From Terrimesophilobacter sp044508495 (lineage in GTDB: Bacteria > Actinomycetota > Actinomycetes > Actinomycetales > Microbacteriaceae): a DNA stretch of 60,508 bases. Below are positions 10,946 through 18,131 of the stretch, in pieces. The position numbers and the translations under genes were made by a program. Position 1 is the stretch's first letter; each line of letters starts with the position of its first letter. The stretch is from contig JBIQHP010000002.1 of NCBI GenBank assembly GCA_044508495.1, positions 1 through 60,508 of the forward strand, given 5' to 3'. Under the pieces are notes generated by a model. That model was not told the DNA's origin. It searched no databases and saw nothing but the letters and a program-made list of their open reading frames with translations.

Positions 10946-12156
10946 CTTTCTTCCTTGGACTGAATCACCGCGGCCGGCGAGGGGTTCGACGCGACCTGAT
11001 GCGGTGTCTTTGATATCCGATAAGTGGGATTATTCCCGGTTCCCACTTGAGTATTGGTGCCCTTCGGCGCCGCGACGGGTGACGCAGTAACGGTGTCCGT
11101 GCTCGAGCTCGGCGCGACGGGTGGCTTCGGCCGAGGCGAACCACCGCCGGGCGAGGGTGGGGTGTCGTCCGGATCGTCGCCGTCAGCGGGGTCGTCGGCC
11201 TGCACCTCGACGCGAACGCTCGTGACCTCGAGGCCGGCGGTGTAGCCCCAGTACCGGCCGACGCTGCCGGTTCCCTCCCACGCTTCGGGGACCTCGTTCT
11301 GGTAGCCCTTGGAGGCGAAGGCGCCGTGTTTGCTGAAGTAGGCGGCGATGCGGGCCGGGTCTACGAAGTTGTACTCGCTCACGTGCGCGCCGATCCGCTC
11401 GTGCAGACCGTAGTCGCGCATCGCTTCGTCGACCCAGGCCGCGTGAAAATCGGGGTTCTCCGTTCCGGTGCCGTCGAGAGCGTGCTCGCGGTAGGCGGCG
11501 AGCTGCTCGTCGTCGCGAGCGTCGTAGCCGGCCGGCAGACACACCTGCGCCCAGGCGGGGCCGACCCATTCGGAGAACCGCATGCCGGAACCGCGGGCTC
11601 GGCCCGCCGGCGGCAGCATGAGCAGGTGGTAGTGGGGAGCCCCACGGCGTTGAAATTCGCGCTTCCATACGCAGATCAGCCGGCCACCCCACGCCCGCTC
11701 GTAGCGAGCAAGGAACGCGCGAAACCTCTTCCCGAGGCTCTGGGCATCGGGGGCGATGGCTAGCCAGCGGCGGGGGAGCGTGAGGGTCAGCAGGACCGGG
11801 AGACGGTCACCGTCGAACAGTGGCCGGTAGTCGAGGGTGGCGAGCCGATAGATCATGTAGTTGCGTGAGTGGCGGGACCACTCCTTCACGAGCCCGCGCG
11901 GGCCCCCGACCGTGCGCTCCTTCGGCTCGTCTAACATCAGGCCATTGTCGCAGCCCTCGCTGGAATCCTCCCAGTCCGAGGCCTGATACTCGCCCAGCTT
12001 CACGGCCGACGCGGAGGCCTCGAAGTACCAGACGTTGCCCATCTGGACGGGCTTGCGATAGCTGCCGAAAGCCAGCCCGGAGACCCGCCGGGGTGCCCGT
12101 GGCATTCCGGCAACGGCGCGCTCTACATCCGCCCGTGAGGGCAACAGCAGGGTCAC
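10930..12156 (-). CDS. Inovirus HUH replication protein (chimeric C-terminus)
   Basis: Rolling-circle replication initiator of the prophage (408 aa as integrated). Motif I is VLLTLTLP (residues 121-128), the metal-binding HUH motif is PHYHLLM (His175 and His177) and the catalytic YxxK is Tyr273-Phe-Ser-Lys276 in IAAYFSKHG. A proline/threonine-rich linker follows. GTG 12156 overlaps the stop of the upstream ATPase gene (GTGA). The frame crosses the left attachment site at 11013-11040, so the last 27 codons are host DNA. In the circular phage it would instead continue into the ORF at 18443-18790, giving about 500 aa. Whether the chimeric form is active is unknown. Confidence 0.85.
11013..11040. 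other. Left prophage junction (attL), half dif site
   Basis: XerC arm ATATCCGATAA (11013-11023), centre GTGGGA, then TTATTCCCGGT where a XerD arm should be. Only TTAT matches a dif XerD arm. The XerC arm is identical to that of the site at 18802 and the identity stops exactly at both of its ends, as expected for XerC-mediated exchange of a phage attP with dif. The bases 11024 onward are inferred to be phage DNA and those before 11013 host DNA. Confidence 0.75.
11022..11048. other. Hairpin at the left junction
   Basis: Perfect 8-bp arms AAGTGGGA (11022-11029) and TCCCACTT (11041-11048) enclose an 11-nt loop that is exactly the degenerate XerD-arm segment. It lies inside the rep reading frame. 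It could be an attP structure formed in single-stranded phage DNA or an incidental transcript hairpin; it has no U-tract typical of a terminator. Confidence 0.5.
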
Positions 12157-13100
12157 AGGTGCAGGCGACCCATGCCGGCGAGCGCGTCTGCGATGCAGTC
12201 CGGGTCTTTGCACGCGGCCGGTCCCGGCAGGTCGAGGCCGTGCCGGCACTGATTATCGACCGCCGTGACCGAGTCGAGAGTGTTGTAGGCGGAGAAGGTG
12301 AGGGAGCCGGGGGCCCAGCACAGTTCGCGGCACAGCACACGGGCCCTACGGGACTTCAAATCGGAGCGGCCACCGAGCTCGAAGTTGAGCTGCTTCGTAT
12401 CCTCGGACTGCATGAGGGACGAGCTGTCGAACGTAGTCAGGAACGCGACCCTGTTCGGTGCCCACAGAGACGATCGGGTGGGGTCGGAGCGCTGCTCTCG
12501 TCGGATCGCCGCCCAGTTGGGGAAGTGTCCTCGGCACTTCGTGACCGCCTGGGAGAGCTGGCGGAGGCGCCGGTCGGAGTTATCCCAGTCGATACCGGTC
12601 CACACGACTCGCACGTCGCGGCGCCGCATCTGAGGGAGAAGCCGGCGGACCGGTTTCGGCATGCCCTGATCGCGGGAGTCCATGATGCCGGTTATCTCAT
12701 CGAGCAGAATGTCGCCGTGCTCGAACTGGAAGAGCTGCGCCCATCCGGTGAAGGGAACATACAGCGGGTGCGGGTTCCCGGTGTGCGGGTCGAGAATCGC
12801 TACGGTCGAGAGCACCTTGCGCCCCATGGCGATGGAGGGGAGGGTGTCGCGGATCATTGCCCACGTCTTGAAGTTGCCGTTGAGACCGATATAGCCGTGG
12901 ATGGGGCTCGAGCGGCGTTTGCGGATGCCACGGGTGAGCAGCTTCGGGTTGCTCAGGTCGAGAGGGCCGGCCTCAGCGATCAGCTCACCCAGGTCTTCGT
13001 CCGTGAAGCCGGATGCCTCCTCACAGGTACCTTCGTGGCCGGCTACGGCGGCACAGATGCCGAGGCCGCAATACTCCACCGGTGTGGTTTCTAGGGTCAT
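12153..13100 (-). CDS. Zot/pI-like phage assembly ATPase
   Basis: Counterpart of filamentous phage pI (Zot family), the ATPase that drives virion assembly and extrusion. The 315-aa protein has a Walker A-like loop GLNGNFKT at residues 72-79, with Phe where the family normally has Gly before Lys, and a Walker B DILLDE at 130-135. Cysteines cluster at the N-terminus (CGLGIC, GTC) and near the C-terminus. No clear membrane helix is visible, although pI usually has one. The ATG follows AGGAGGAAGAGG and overlaps the pVI-like stop (ATGA); the stop overlaps the rep start (GTGA). Confidence 0.8.
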   Translation of the reverse strand: MTLETTPVEYCGLGICAAVAGHEGTCEEASGFTDEDLGELIAEAGPLDLSNPKLLTRGIRKRRSSPIHGYIGLNGNFKTWAMIRDTLPSIAMGRKVLSTVAILDPHTGNPHPLYVPFTGWAQLFQFEHGDILLDEITGIMDSRDQGMPKPVRRLLPQMRRRDVRVVWTGIDWDNSDRRLRQLSQAVTKCRGHFPNWAAIRREQRSDPTRSSLWAPNRVAFLTTFDSSSLMQSEDTKQLNFELGGRSDLKSRRARVLCRELCWAPGSLTFSAYNTLDSVTAVDNQCRHGLDLPGPAACKDPDCIADALAGMGRLHL

Positions 13101-13369
13101 CCTCTTCCTCCTATAAACGGTAGATGAGCGATCAGTACGCGGGCTCCGCGCAGCAGGAGGCCGGCGACCCAGATGGTGAGTGGAATGGCGGCGAGGACGC
13201 CGATGAGTGTCCAGTCGAAGAACGCGCCGAGGCCGTCGCCCATGGCGAGGATTTCGTTGATCGTGTCGTCGAGGTGCACGAGGGACTCCGGCAACTCGAG
13301 CGTTGGGAAGAGGCTCACGATCCAGTTCACGAAGCCGGCGCCGACGTTGACGATCCACTCGATAATCAT
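13097..13369 (-). CDS. Small membrane protein, pVI-like minor coat candidate
   Basis: The 90-aa protein has two hydrophobic helices (IIEWIVNVGAGFVNWIVSLF, residues 2-21, and WTLIGVLAAIPLTIWVAGLLL, residues 53-73) joined by an acidic amphipathic segment, with a basic C-terminus. Its place between the pIII-like gene and the pI-like ATPase is that of gene VI in filamentous phages. It is coupled on both sides by ATGA overlaps (13366-13369 and 13097-13100). The pVI assignment rests on position and topology, not on sequence similarity. Confidence 0.7.
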   Translation of the reverse strand: MIIEWIVNVGAGFVNWIVSLFPTLELPESLVHLDDTINEILAMGDGLGAFFDWTLIGVLAAIPLTIWVAGLLLRGARVLIAHLPFIGGRG

Positions 13370-15672
13370 CGGTAGTCGACCATTCCGGCGACTGCGCGCT
13401 TCGTGGCGACGAAGACGAGGACGGCGAAGGCGCACGTGGTGAGTGTGCGGGCGATGACACCGAGCGGGGCCATGACGCTGCCGTCGCAGAAGTCCCAGAC
13501 CACCATCGTGCCGGGTTCCTGATCCCCGATAGTGGGCGTCCAGTTCACGGTTCGCGAGCATCCGGTTATGTTCGGGGTGAAGGACCAGTCGCCGATCATC
13601 GCGGCGAGTTGTCCGGGGGCTAAATGCTCGAAGCGGTTTTGAAGCTCGGCTCCAGCTAGATAGACCACGGCGGGTCGAGGAACGAAGGCCCATTCCAGCG
13701 CGCAACGAATCGGAGTGAGAATCCATTCGACTGGGTTAAATGCTGCCCAGCCCGACGCGAAGCATTCGCGTGCTACCTCGGGATTCTGGACCGGACTGTT
13801 CATAAGATCGTTGGCAGCGGATGGGGAGGACTGGCCTCCCGACCACTCGCCGGTCTCGGGGTCCGAATATGGCGCGCCAACTGTAAGACGTTCGGGCTTA
13901 AACACGCCCGAATAGACCGCGCACTCAGCCAGACTCACATCGTGCACGCCGTAGCGGCACTGGAAAGTGTCTTCCTTATCGGGATCCTCGAACCAATTAA
14001 CGCATTGGTCAGGAGCGTCGAAACAACTAGCGATAGCCGGGGATGAGTCGCCGGGTTTAATGAGCAGATCGAGCTTGCATGCCCCGGTCCTGCACTCCGG
14101 GTAGTTATCCCACCAGGCGGCATACTCGGGGGTAACGTCCTCCTGCCACATCACCTGATCGGGAACACCATCACCCTCGCCTTTAATTTCGACCCCAGTC
14201 GGGCGCACACCGTCCGGCAATGCCGGGCATTCGGCTCCCGCGAGACGCCCGCTGGACTCTCTATACGCTGCGGACTGTGCTGTATAGGTGTGGCCGTCGC
14301 TTCCCTCGATAGTGCACGTTAGCCACCGGGCCGGGTCGGGGTCCTTCGCGACGACCGCCATGCCGGTACTGCCGCCGATCCGGTCCTCCGCAATCCCGTA
14401 ACGCAGAGCGAGAACGTCAGAGTGCGTCCCGATCGGCTGCTGCATGGAGAAGCAGAACCTGCCCGGCCCGAAAAGGTCATAACAGGCGCCCGTGATGTTG
14501 TTGAAACCGGACGCCGACTCGGACACACCCAGAGACCTCCAGAGGTTGTCGTAGGCCATGCGACCCTGAATACTCCACGTATTCACCAGCCCGCCGGTAT
14601 ACTCAAGACCCATCACGCCGATATTCCCGCTCGACAACTTCGAGCTGAACCCGACACCGATCACCCGGAAACACTGCTCCGGCACCCGCGCCCGACACAC
14701 CCACTCCGACGTGAACCCGGGGGTGACATCGTTATTCGCGGCGGCGTTCGCCTCAGCGCTCATCGCCCATCCGTTGCAGTCGGCGCCGGCCACATTTGCC
14801 AGCACGTCTCGGAGGACGCCCGGCTCCTGAGTACAGACACCGTAGTCTGGGTCGAATCCGAAAACCGCAGTGGCCAGATTGCCGAAAAGGAATCCTACCG
14901 GCATCATCGTCAGAGCTAGGGCGGCCTCACCGAGCGCGCCAACCGTTTTGCGCACCGGCCCAGCCTTAGTTGCCGCAGCGACCATCGGTTGGCCGTTCTT
15001 GCCACCCTTCGTCGCCTGCTGCTCGTAGGCATCAACTACAGCATCGTCGTAGGTGCCCGTTCCTCGTGCGGGAATGGGCCGGAGCTCACCGTCCGGCCCT
15101 CGCGTATTCGCGGAGTAGCCGAATTCCGTATTGAGCGCATCCCACGAGTAGTTATAGCGGTGCTCGTTCGCCAGCTGCTCGCGCCTCCACTTCTCGGGAG
15201 TCGCGCCCTTAAGGACCGACCCGAGCACGTTTATCATGAACGCGCGCGGCTTCGAGGTCGAGGGCGTGAAGGGCTTAACGGTTGTTCTAGTGCCGGGCTT
15301 CCGGCCCTCGTTTACAGCCCTCTCATGCTCCTGCATCCACTTTGTTCGCTCGTCTAGAAAGTCGTTCATGTCGCCCGGTATAGAAGCCCAATAGTCGTCG
15401 AACTCCGAGAACTCCCATGGCTCAGGAGTCGCCGGCATGCCGACCGCGTAGCGCGCTTTGGTGAAGTCGAAGTATCTATCCCACTCGGCAACTGAGCAGG
15501 GGAAGTGCTCGTTGAATGGGTCAAGGCCGGATGTGCTCGCGAACGCGACGCAGTCCTTCCAGCTCGGAGGAATCGGCGGACCACCGGCAGCCGTAGCCGG
15601 AGTGGAATCGAGCACGATGCCGCCTGAAACGGCGATGCCGGCCACGATGAGGCCGGCGATAAGGCGATGCAT
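13366..15672 (-). CDS. Large secreted, membrane-anchored phage protein (pIII-like adsorption protein)
   Basis: The 768-aa protein has a Sec signal peptide (MHRLIAGLIVAGIAVSGG, probable cleavage after the TPATA stretch near residue 28), a large cysteine-containing extracellular part, an internal hydrophobic segment at about 245-272 and a C-terminal anchor helix (PLGVIARTLTTCAFAVLVFVA) followed by a basic tail. Position and architecture match pIII, the tip protein that binds the host and ends infection. It is larger than M13 pIII (424 aa). It follows the terminator hairpin behind the major coat gene and has its own AGGAAGGTGG ribosome-binding site. Receptor is unknown. Confidence 0.75.
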   Translation of the reverse strand: MHRLIAGLIVAGIAVSGGIVLDSTPATAAGGPPIPPSWKDCVAFASTSGLDPFNEHFPCSVAEWDRYFDFTKARYAVGMPATPEPWEFSEFDDYWASIPGDMNDFLDERTKWMQEHERAVNEGRKPGTRTTVKPFTPSTSKPRAFMINVLGSVLKGATPEKWRREQLANEHRYNYSWDALNTEFGYSANTRGPDGELRPIPARGTGTYDDAVVDAYEQQATKGGKNGQPMVAAATKAGPVRKTVGALGEAALALTMMPVGFLFGNLATAVFGFDPDYGVCTQEPGVLRDVLANVAGADCNGWAMSAEANAAANNDVTPGFTSEWVCRARVPEQCFRVIGVGFSSKLSSGNIGVMGLEYTGGLVNTWSIQGRMAYDNLWRSLGVSESASGFNNITGACYDLFGPGRFCFSMQQPIGTHSDVLALRYGIAEDRIGGSTGMAVVAKDPDPARWLTCTIEGSDGHTYTAQSAAYRESSGRLAGAECPALPDGVRPTGVEIKGEGDGVPDQVMWQEDVTPEYAAWWDNYPECRTGACKLDLLIKPGDSSPAIASCFDAPDQCVNWFEDPDKEDTFQCRYGVHDVSLAECAVYSGVFKPERLTVGAPYSDPETGEWSGGQSSPSAANDLMNSPVQNPEVARECFASGWAAFNPVEWILTPIRCALEWAFVPRPAVVYLAGAELQNRFEHLAPGQLAAMIGDWSFTPNITGCSRTVNWTPTIGDQEPGTMVVWDFCDGSVMAPLGVIARTLTTCAFAVLVFVATKRAVAGMVDYR

Positions 15673-15697
15673 GATCAGCCACCTTCCTGATGGGGGA

Positions 15698-15732
15698 GAG
15701 GGCCGTGCACCCTGATCCAGTGCACGGCCCTC
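15698..15732 (-). terminator. Hairpin terminator after the major coat gene
   Basis: Perfect 13-bp stem GAGGGCCGTGCAC (15698-15710) and GTGCACGGCCCTC (15720-15732) with a 9-nt loop, starting 8 bp beyond the coat gene stop and ending 25 bp before the pIII-like start. There is no long U-tract, which is common for actinobacterial terminators. In M13 a terminator in the same place, between gene VIII and gene III, keeps coat transcripts abundant and pIII low; the same role is inferred here. Confidence 0.75.
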
Positions 15733-15740
15733 GAGCGGCT

Positions 15741-15947
15741 CTAGCCGCGCACGAAGCGCTTGAAGAGCTTCCAGCCGATCACGACTGCGATGATGGTGCC
15801 GCCGACGCCGAGTGCGATCGGCAGAGCCGCCGCGACCTGCGTGGTGATGGCGGACACCGCCGCGGTGAGGGAGGTGCCGAGGTCGATCACCGGATCATCC
15901 ATCGGCAGAGCACCGGACAGCACGAGGGCAAAGTGGAGTACCTGCAT
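15741..15947 (-). CDS. pVIII-like major coat protein
   Basis: The 68-aa protein has the plan of a filamentous phage major coat: an acidic N-terminal part (MDDPVIDLG), a helical middle, one membrane helix (about residues 40-58) and a basic tail IGWKLFKRFVRG. The tail closely resembles M13 pVIII IGIKLFKKF, and both mature proteins begin near a DDP. The first 15 residues (MQVLHFALVLSGALP) could be a leader but lack the usual positive charges. If they are removed, 53 residues remain, against 50 in M13. The start has a strong AGGTGA ribosome-binding site. Assignment is by topology, motif and position. Confidence 0.85.
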   Translation of the reverse strand: MQVLHFALVLSGALPMDDPVIDLGTSLTAAVSAITTQVAAALPIALGVGGTIIAVVIGWKLFKRFVRG

Positions 15948-15953
15948 AGTTTT

Positions 15954-16058
15954 TCACCTCCCCCCAATGCGAGTCAGAGCCGCGAGGACTCCGACGACGA
16001 CCCCGATGCCCAGAGCGGACACCAAGACGGTAGCGGCAGACGCAAGATCGACGATCAC
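15954..16058 (-). CDS. Tiny one-helix phage protein (34 aa), pVII/pIX-like candidate
   Basis: The ORF begins VIVDLASAATVLVSALGIGV (GTG start) and continues with VVGVLAALTRIGGR: a short acidic start, one membrane helix and a basic end, the size of M13 pVII (33 aa) and pIX (32 aa). The GTG 16058 overlaps the stop of the preceding tiny ORF (GTGA), and the stop falls inside the ribosome-binding site of the major coat gene. The four-fold chain of such overlaps is the main evidence that it is a real gene. It is too short for ordinary gene callers. Confidence 0.7.
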   Translation of the reverse strand: MIVDLASAATVLVSALGIGVVVGVLAALTRIGGR

Positions 16059-16138
16059 GAGTCCACCATCCACACGAATAGCTCCCAGGCGCGCAGAACA
16101 CCCAGGATGACGCCGGAGAGCACGACGAGCTCGATCAC
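16055..16138 (-). CDS. Tiny one-helix phage protein (27 aa)
   Basis: The ORF reads VIELVVLSGVILGVLRAWEL then FVWMVDS, with a GTG start: a hydrophobic helix interrupted by one arginine. It starts in the stop of the 43-aa protein gene (GTGA at 16135-16138) and stops in the start of the 34-aa gene (GTGA at 16055-16058), so it is fully embedded in a coupled chain. It is a candidate minor tip protein of the virion; no sequence match is claimed. Confidence 0.6.
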   Translation of the reverse strand: MIELVVLSGVILGVLRAWELFVWMVDS

Positions 16139-16266
16139 CTCGACCACATCGCTCTCACGACGACGACGCCTGCGACGAACAGCACCAGCGCCGCCGTCAC
16201 CGCCGTCACATTCAGCGCCAGGTCGAGGCGTGCGAGGACCGCCTCGTAAAAGTCGGTCGAGGTCAC
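16135..16266 (-). CDS. Small one-helix phage membrane protein (43 aa)
   Basis: GTG start at 16266. Residues include VTSTDFYEAVLARLDLALNV followed by the helix TAALVLFVAGVVVVRAM and a basic WSR end. Negative charges before and positive charges after the helix predict an N-out, C-in orientation like filamentous coat proteins. It is coupled to the gene before (GTGA 16263-16266) and after (GTGA 16135-16138). Probable minor coat or assembly protein. Confidence 0.65.
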   Translation of the reverse strand: MTSTDFYEAVLARLDLALNVTAVTAALVLFVAGVVVVRAMWSR

Positions 16267-16685
16267 TGGTGCCCCCCGGATGCGGCTCGCGGGGCGGTCA
16301 GCGTGAGAAGTACGCTCGCACCATGTACTCGCGAGCCACCAACGACAGCATCCGGGCCGCGCTTCAAGAGCTGCGCCCGGGACTCGACGGAGAACGGCTC
16401 GACGCCGCTCACGAGCTCTGGATGCACTGGTTCGGAGGCACCAGCCCCGACGACGTACCGCAGGGGACCCTCGCCGCGTTCCTCGCCGGCATCGATAGAG
16501 GCGGGCCAGCAGGAGCCGGAGTGCCCGGCTAGCCCCTTCCTGCGCTCGTAGTCGCGGCGGAAGGTGACCACCGCGAAGGACACGGCCCAGAGCACGCACG
16601 ACAGCAGCAGAATGCCGGTCGTCCACTGATAGAACAGCGTCTCACCGATGGCCTGCGTCGCGAAGAGCCCGGGTGCTGTGGTCAT
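16263..16685 (-). CDS. Hypothetical phage protein with N-terminal membrane helix (140 aa)
   Basis: Unknown function. The N-terminal 50 residues contain a clear helix (TGILLLSCVLWAVSFAVVTF) followed by the basic RRDYERRKG; the C-terminal two thirds have no recognisable domain. ATG 16685 overlaps the ssb stop (ATGA) and its TGA overlaps the next start (GTGA), so both ends are fixed by coupling. A 69-codon ORF on the opposite strand (16323-16532) has good third-position GC, which leaves some doubt about the C-terminal half. Confidence 0.65.
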   Translation of the reverse strand: MTTAPGLFATQAIGETLFYQWTTGILLLSCVLWAVSFAVVTFRRDYERRKGLAGHSGSCWPASIDAGEERGEGPLRYVVGAGASEPVHPELVSGVEPFSVESRAQLLKRGPDAVVGGSRVHGASVLLTLTAPRAASGGHQ

Positions 16686-17074
16686 GCCGGCACCGGCTCC
16701 GGCTGCCTGGTCGTGAGCTTCTGGACGGTCGCCCGGGCGAAGCGCAGCGCCGGGCCTACGTCCTCGACCTCGAGCCGCCAGGTCGTGCGCTTCTCACCGT
16801 CCTTGGTCTCGTAGCGCTCCTGCGAGAGGCGACCGGAGACGATCACCCGGTCTCCCTTGTGAAGGGTCGCGGCCACGTTCTCGGCGTAGTCGCGCCACAC
16901 CTGACAGCGCAGGAACGCCGCGTCCCCGTCCTCCCACGTCTGCGTCTCGGCGTTGTAACGCCGATCGGACTGGGCGACCGTGAACTCGGCCACGGCCAGA
17001 CCCGAAGGCACATGCCGCAGCTCGGGATCGGCCACGAGATTGCCCACCACCGTCAGTTTCATTTCGCCAGCCAT
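16682..17074 (-). CDS. ssb: Single-stranded DNA-binding protein (phage SSB)
   Basis: OB-fold SSB of 130 aa: MKLTVVGNLVADPELRHVPSG, FTVAQSDRRYN, FLRCQVWRDYAENVAATLHKGDRVIVSGRL. It lacks the acidic DDDIPF-type tail of host SSBs and ends in TRQPEPVPA, so it should not recruit host repair partners through that tail. In inoviruses the SSB (M13 pV role) coats plus-strand DNA and switches replication to packaging. It is the first gene of the minus-strand operon, with an AAGGGAG ribosome-binding site 8 bp before ATG 17074. It is of the bacterial SSB type rather than M13 pV type. Confidence 0.88.
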   Translation of the reverse strand: MAGEMKLTVVGNLVADPELRHVPSGLAVAEFTVAQSDRRYNAETQTWEDGDAAFLRCQVWRDYAENVAATLHKGDRVIVSGRLSQERYETKDGEKRTTWRLEVEDVGPALRFARATVQKLTTRQPEPVPA

Positions 17075-17373
17075 TGCTCACTCCCTTGATCTTCCCCGTA
17101 CTCAATCGTACAGTTTTGTACTAGTTAACAAGGGGGGGCCGACAAATGCAAGAGCGGAGCGCGGGGGCGCCGGTATCGGCCCGGGCGCCGGGGGTTTTCC
17201 GGCGGGGGAGGGTAGCACTCGCTCCGCGGCGGTCAAGGGCTTTCGCGGCATATCCTCCCGCCCCCACGGGGGCGGTCCGGTATTCCACGGTCCCTTGACC
17301 TCTGCTCCCGCGAGCGCTGATCCGGCAGGTGCCGGAAAACGGCAGTGAGATTCGAGACATGAGGAGAACTCTT
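17075..17373. other. Phage intergenic region: putative origin and packaging signal
   Basis: This 299-bp divergent intergenic region has no ORF of its own but several perfect hairpins. These are CGCCGG (17186-17191) with CCGGCG (17199-17204); GGTCAAGGG (17231-17239) with CCCTTGACC (17292-17300), enclosing CCGCCCCC (17258-17265) with GGGGGCGG (17268-17275); and CCGGCA (17322-17327) with TGCCGG (17330-17335). Filamentous phages keep replication origins and the packaging hairpin in such a region. The nick site of Rep is not identified. Confidence 0.6.
17098..17121 (-). promoter_or_regulatory. Three phased GTAC boxes before the phage structural operon
   Basis: GTAC occurs at 17098, 17108 and 17118, exactly 10 bp apart, just upstream of ssb. 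Read on minus, a TTGTTA-like -35 (about 17124-17129) and a TACGAT-like -10 overlap the boxes. One-turn spacing suggests a repressor or activator binding along one face of the helix, but no cognate regulator is evident inside the prophage. Confidence 0.4.
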
Positions 17374-17532
17374 ATGAACAGCAGTATTCGGGAACGGGCC
17401 GAGCAGCTCAGAGCTGCCGCGTCAAAGATGATCGATCGGGCCGACGAGCTCGAAACGCTGGAGCGGCAGCCGGTCGTGTACGTCGTCCCGGTGGACCCGG
17501 CCGACGCCACGCAGTGCGACGGGTGCCAGTGA
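17374..17532 (+). CDS. Small phage protein with coiled-coil character (52 aa)
   Basis: Begins MNSSIRERAEQLRAAASKMI, a charged heptad-like helix, then continues with DRADELETLERQ, a beta-like VVYVVPVD stretch and a CDGC pair at the C-terminus that may bind metal. ATG 17374 is chosen over the in-frame ATG 17359 and GTG starts because GAGGAG lies 7 bp before it. Its TGA shares a base with the ATG of the methylase gene (TGATG), so the two are coupled. Function unknown. Confidence 0.6.
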   Translation: MNSSIRERAEQLRAAASKMIDRADELETLERQPVVYVVPVDPADATQCDGCQ

Positions 17533-18131
17533 TGCGCGTGCTCGTCGGATGCGAGTACAGCGGACGGGTACGGGACGCATTCATCGCGGCCGGCCACGAG
17601 GCGATCAGCTGCGACATACTGCCGACCGAGCGCCCAGGTCCGCACATCCAGGGCGATGTGCGCGACCAGCTAGATGCCGGCTGGGACCTCGGAATCTTCC
17701 ACCCACCCTGCACCTATCTCGCGAAAGTGAGTGCGGCGGCGCTGAGCTCGAATCCGGCTAGGTACGCGCAACTCGTGGACGCCGTTCAGCTCTTCCTCGA
17801 CTGCCTGAACGCACCTATCACACACGTAGCGGTAGAGAATCCCGGGATGCTGCGCGCCGCCATGACCCTGATCGGTGAGCGCCCGGCGCAGTGGATCGAG
17901 CCGTACCAGTTCGGCCATCCTTACGCAAAGAAGACCGGCCTGTGGCTCCGGAACCTGCAACCGCTGCGAGCTACGCAGGTCGTGCAGCCTCGCGCGTCGT
18001 GGACCGAGGTGCACCGTGACGCTGCCACTCGCTCTAAGACTTTCGAGGGGGTCGCCTACGCCATGGCCGCGCAGTGGTCTCAGCCGGCGCCGATCATGCC
18101 GGCACCGCTGTTCGACCTCGTCCGCCCGTGA
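17532..18131 (+). CDS. Phage DNA (cytosine) methyltransferase-like protein
   Basis: The 199-aa Rossmann-type protein resembles compact phage C5-methyltransferases. SAM-binding motif I is VLVGCEYSGRVRDAF, an acidic residue follows in CDILP, and a Pro-Cys motif lies in FHPPCTYLA (Cys60 the candidate nucleophile). VAVENPG corresponds to motif VI (ENV). A separate target-recognition domain is essentially absent. It might protect phage DNA from host restriction or be a solitary methylase. It lies in a plus-strand cassette divergent from the structural operon, coupled to the 52-aa gene before it (TGATG) and the 121-aa gene after it (GTGA). Confidence 0.7.
   Translation: MRVLVGCEYSGRVRDAFIAAGHEAISCDILPTERPGPHIQGDVRDQLDAGWDLGIFHPPCTYLAKVSAAALSSNPARYAQLVDAVQLFLDCLNAPITHVAVENPGMLRAAMTLIGERPAQWIEPYQFGHPYAKKTGLWLRNLQPLRATQVVQPRASWTEVHRDAATRSKTFEGVAYAMAAQWSQPAPIMPAPLFDLVRP

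Noticed and set aside
16323..16532. Plus-strand 69-codon ORF inside the phage structural operon
   Set aside because: It has good third-position GC and a protein-like sequence, but it lies fully antisense to the 140-aa minus gene, whose two ends are fixed by ATGA and GTGA overlaps. It has no ribosome-binding site. Kept only as a doubt about that gene's C-terminal half.
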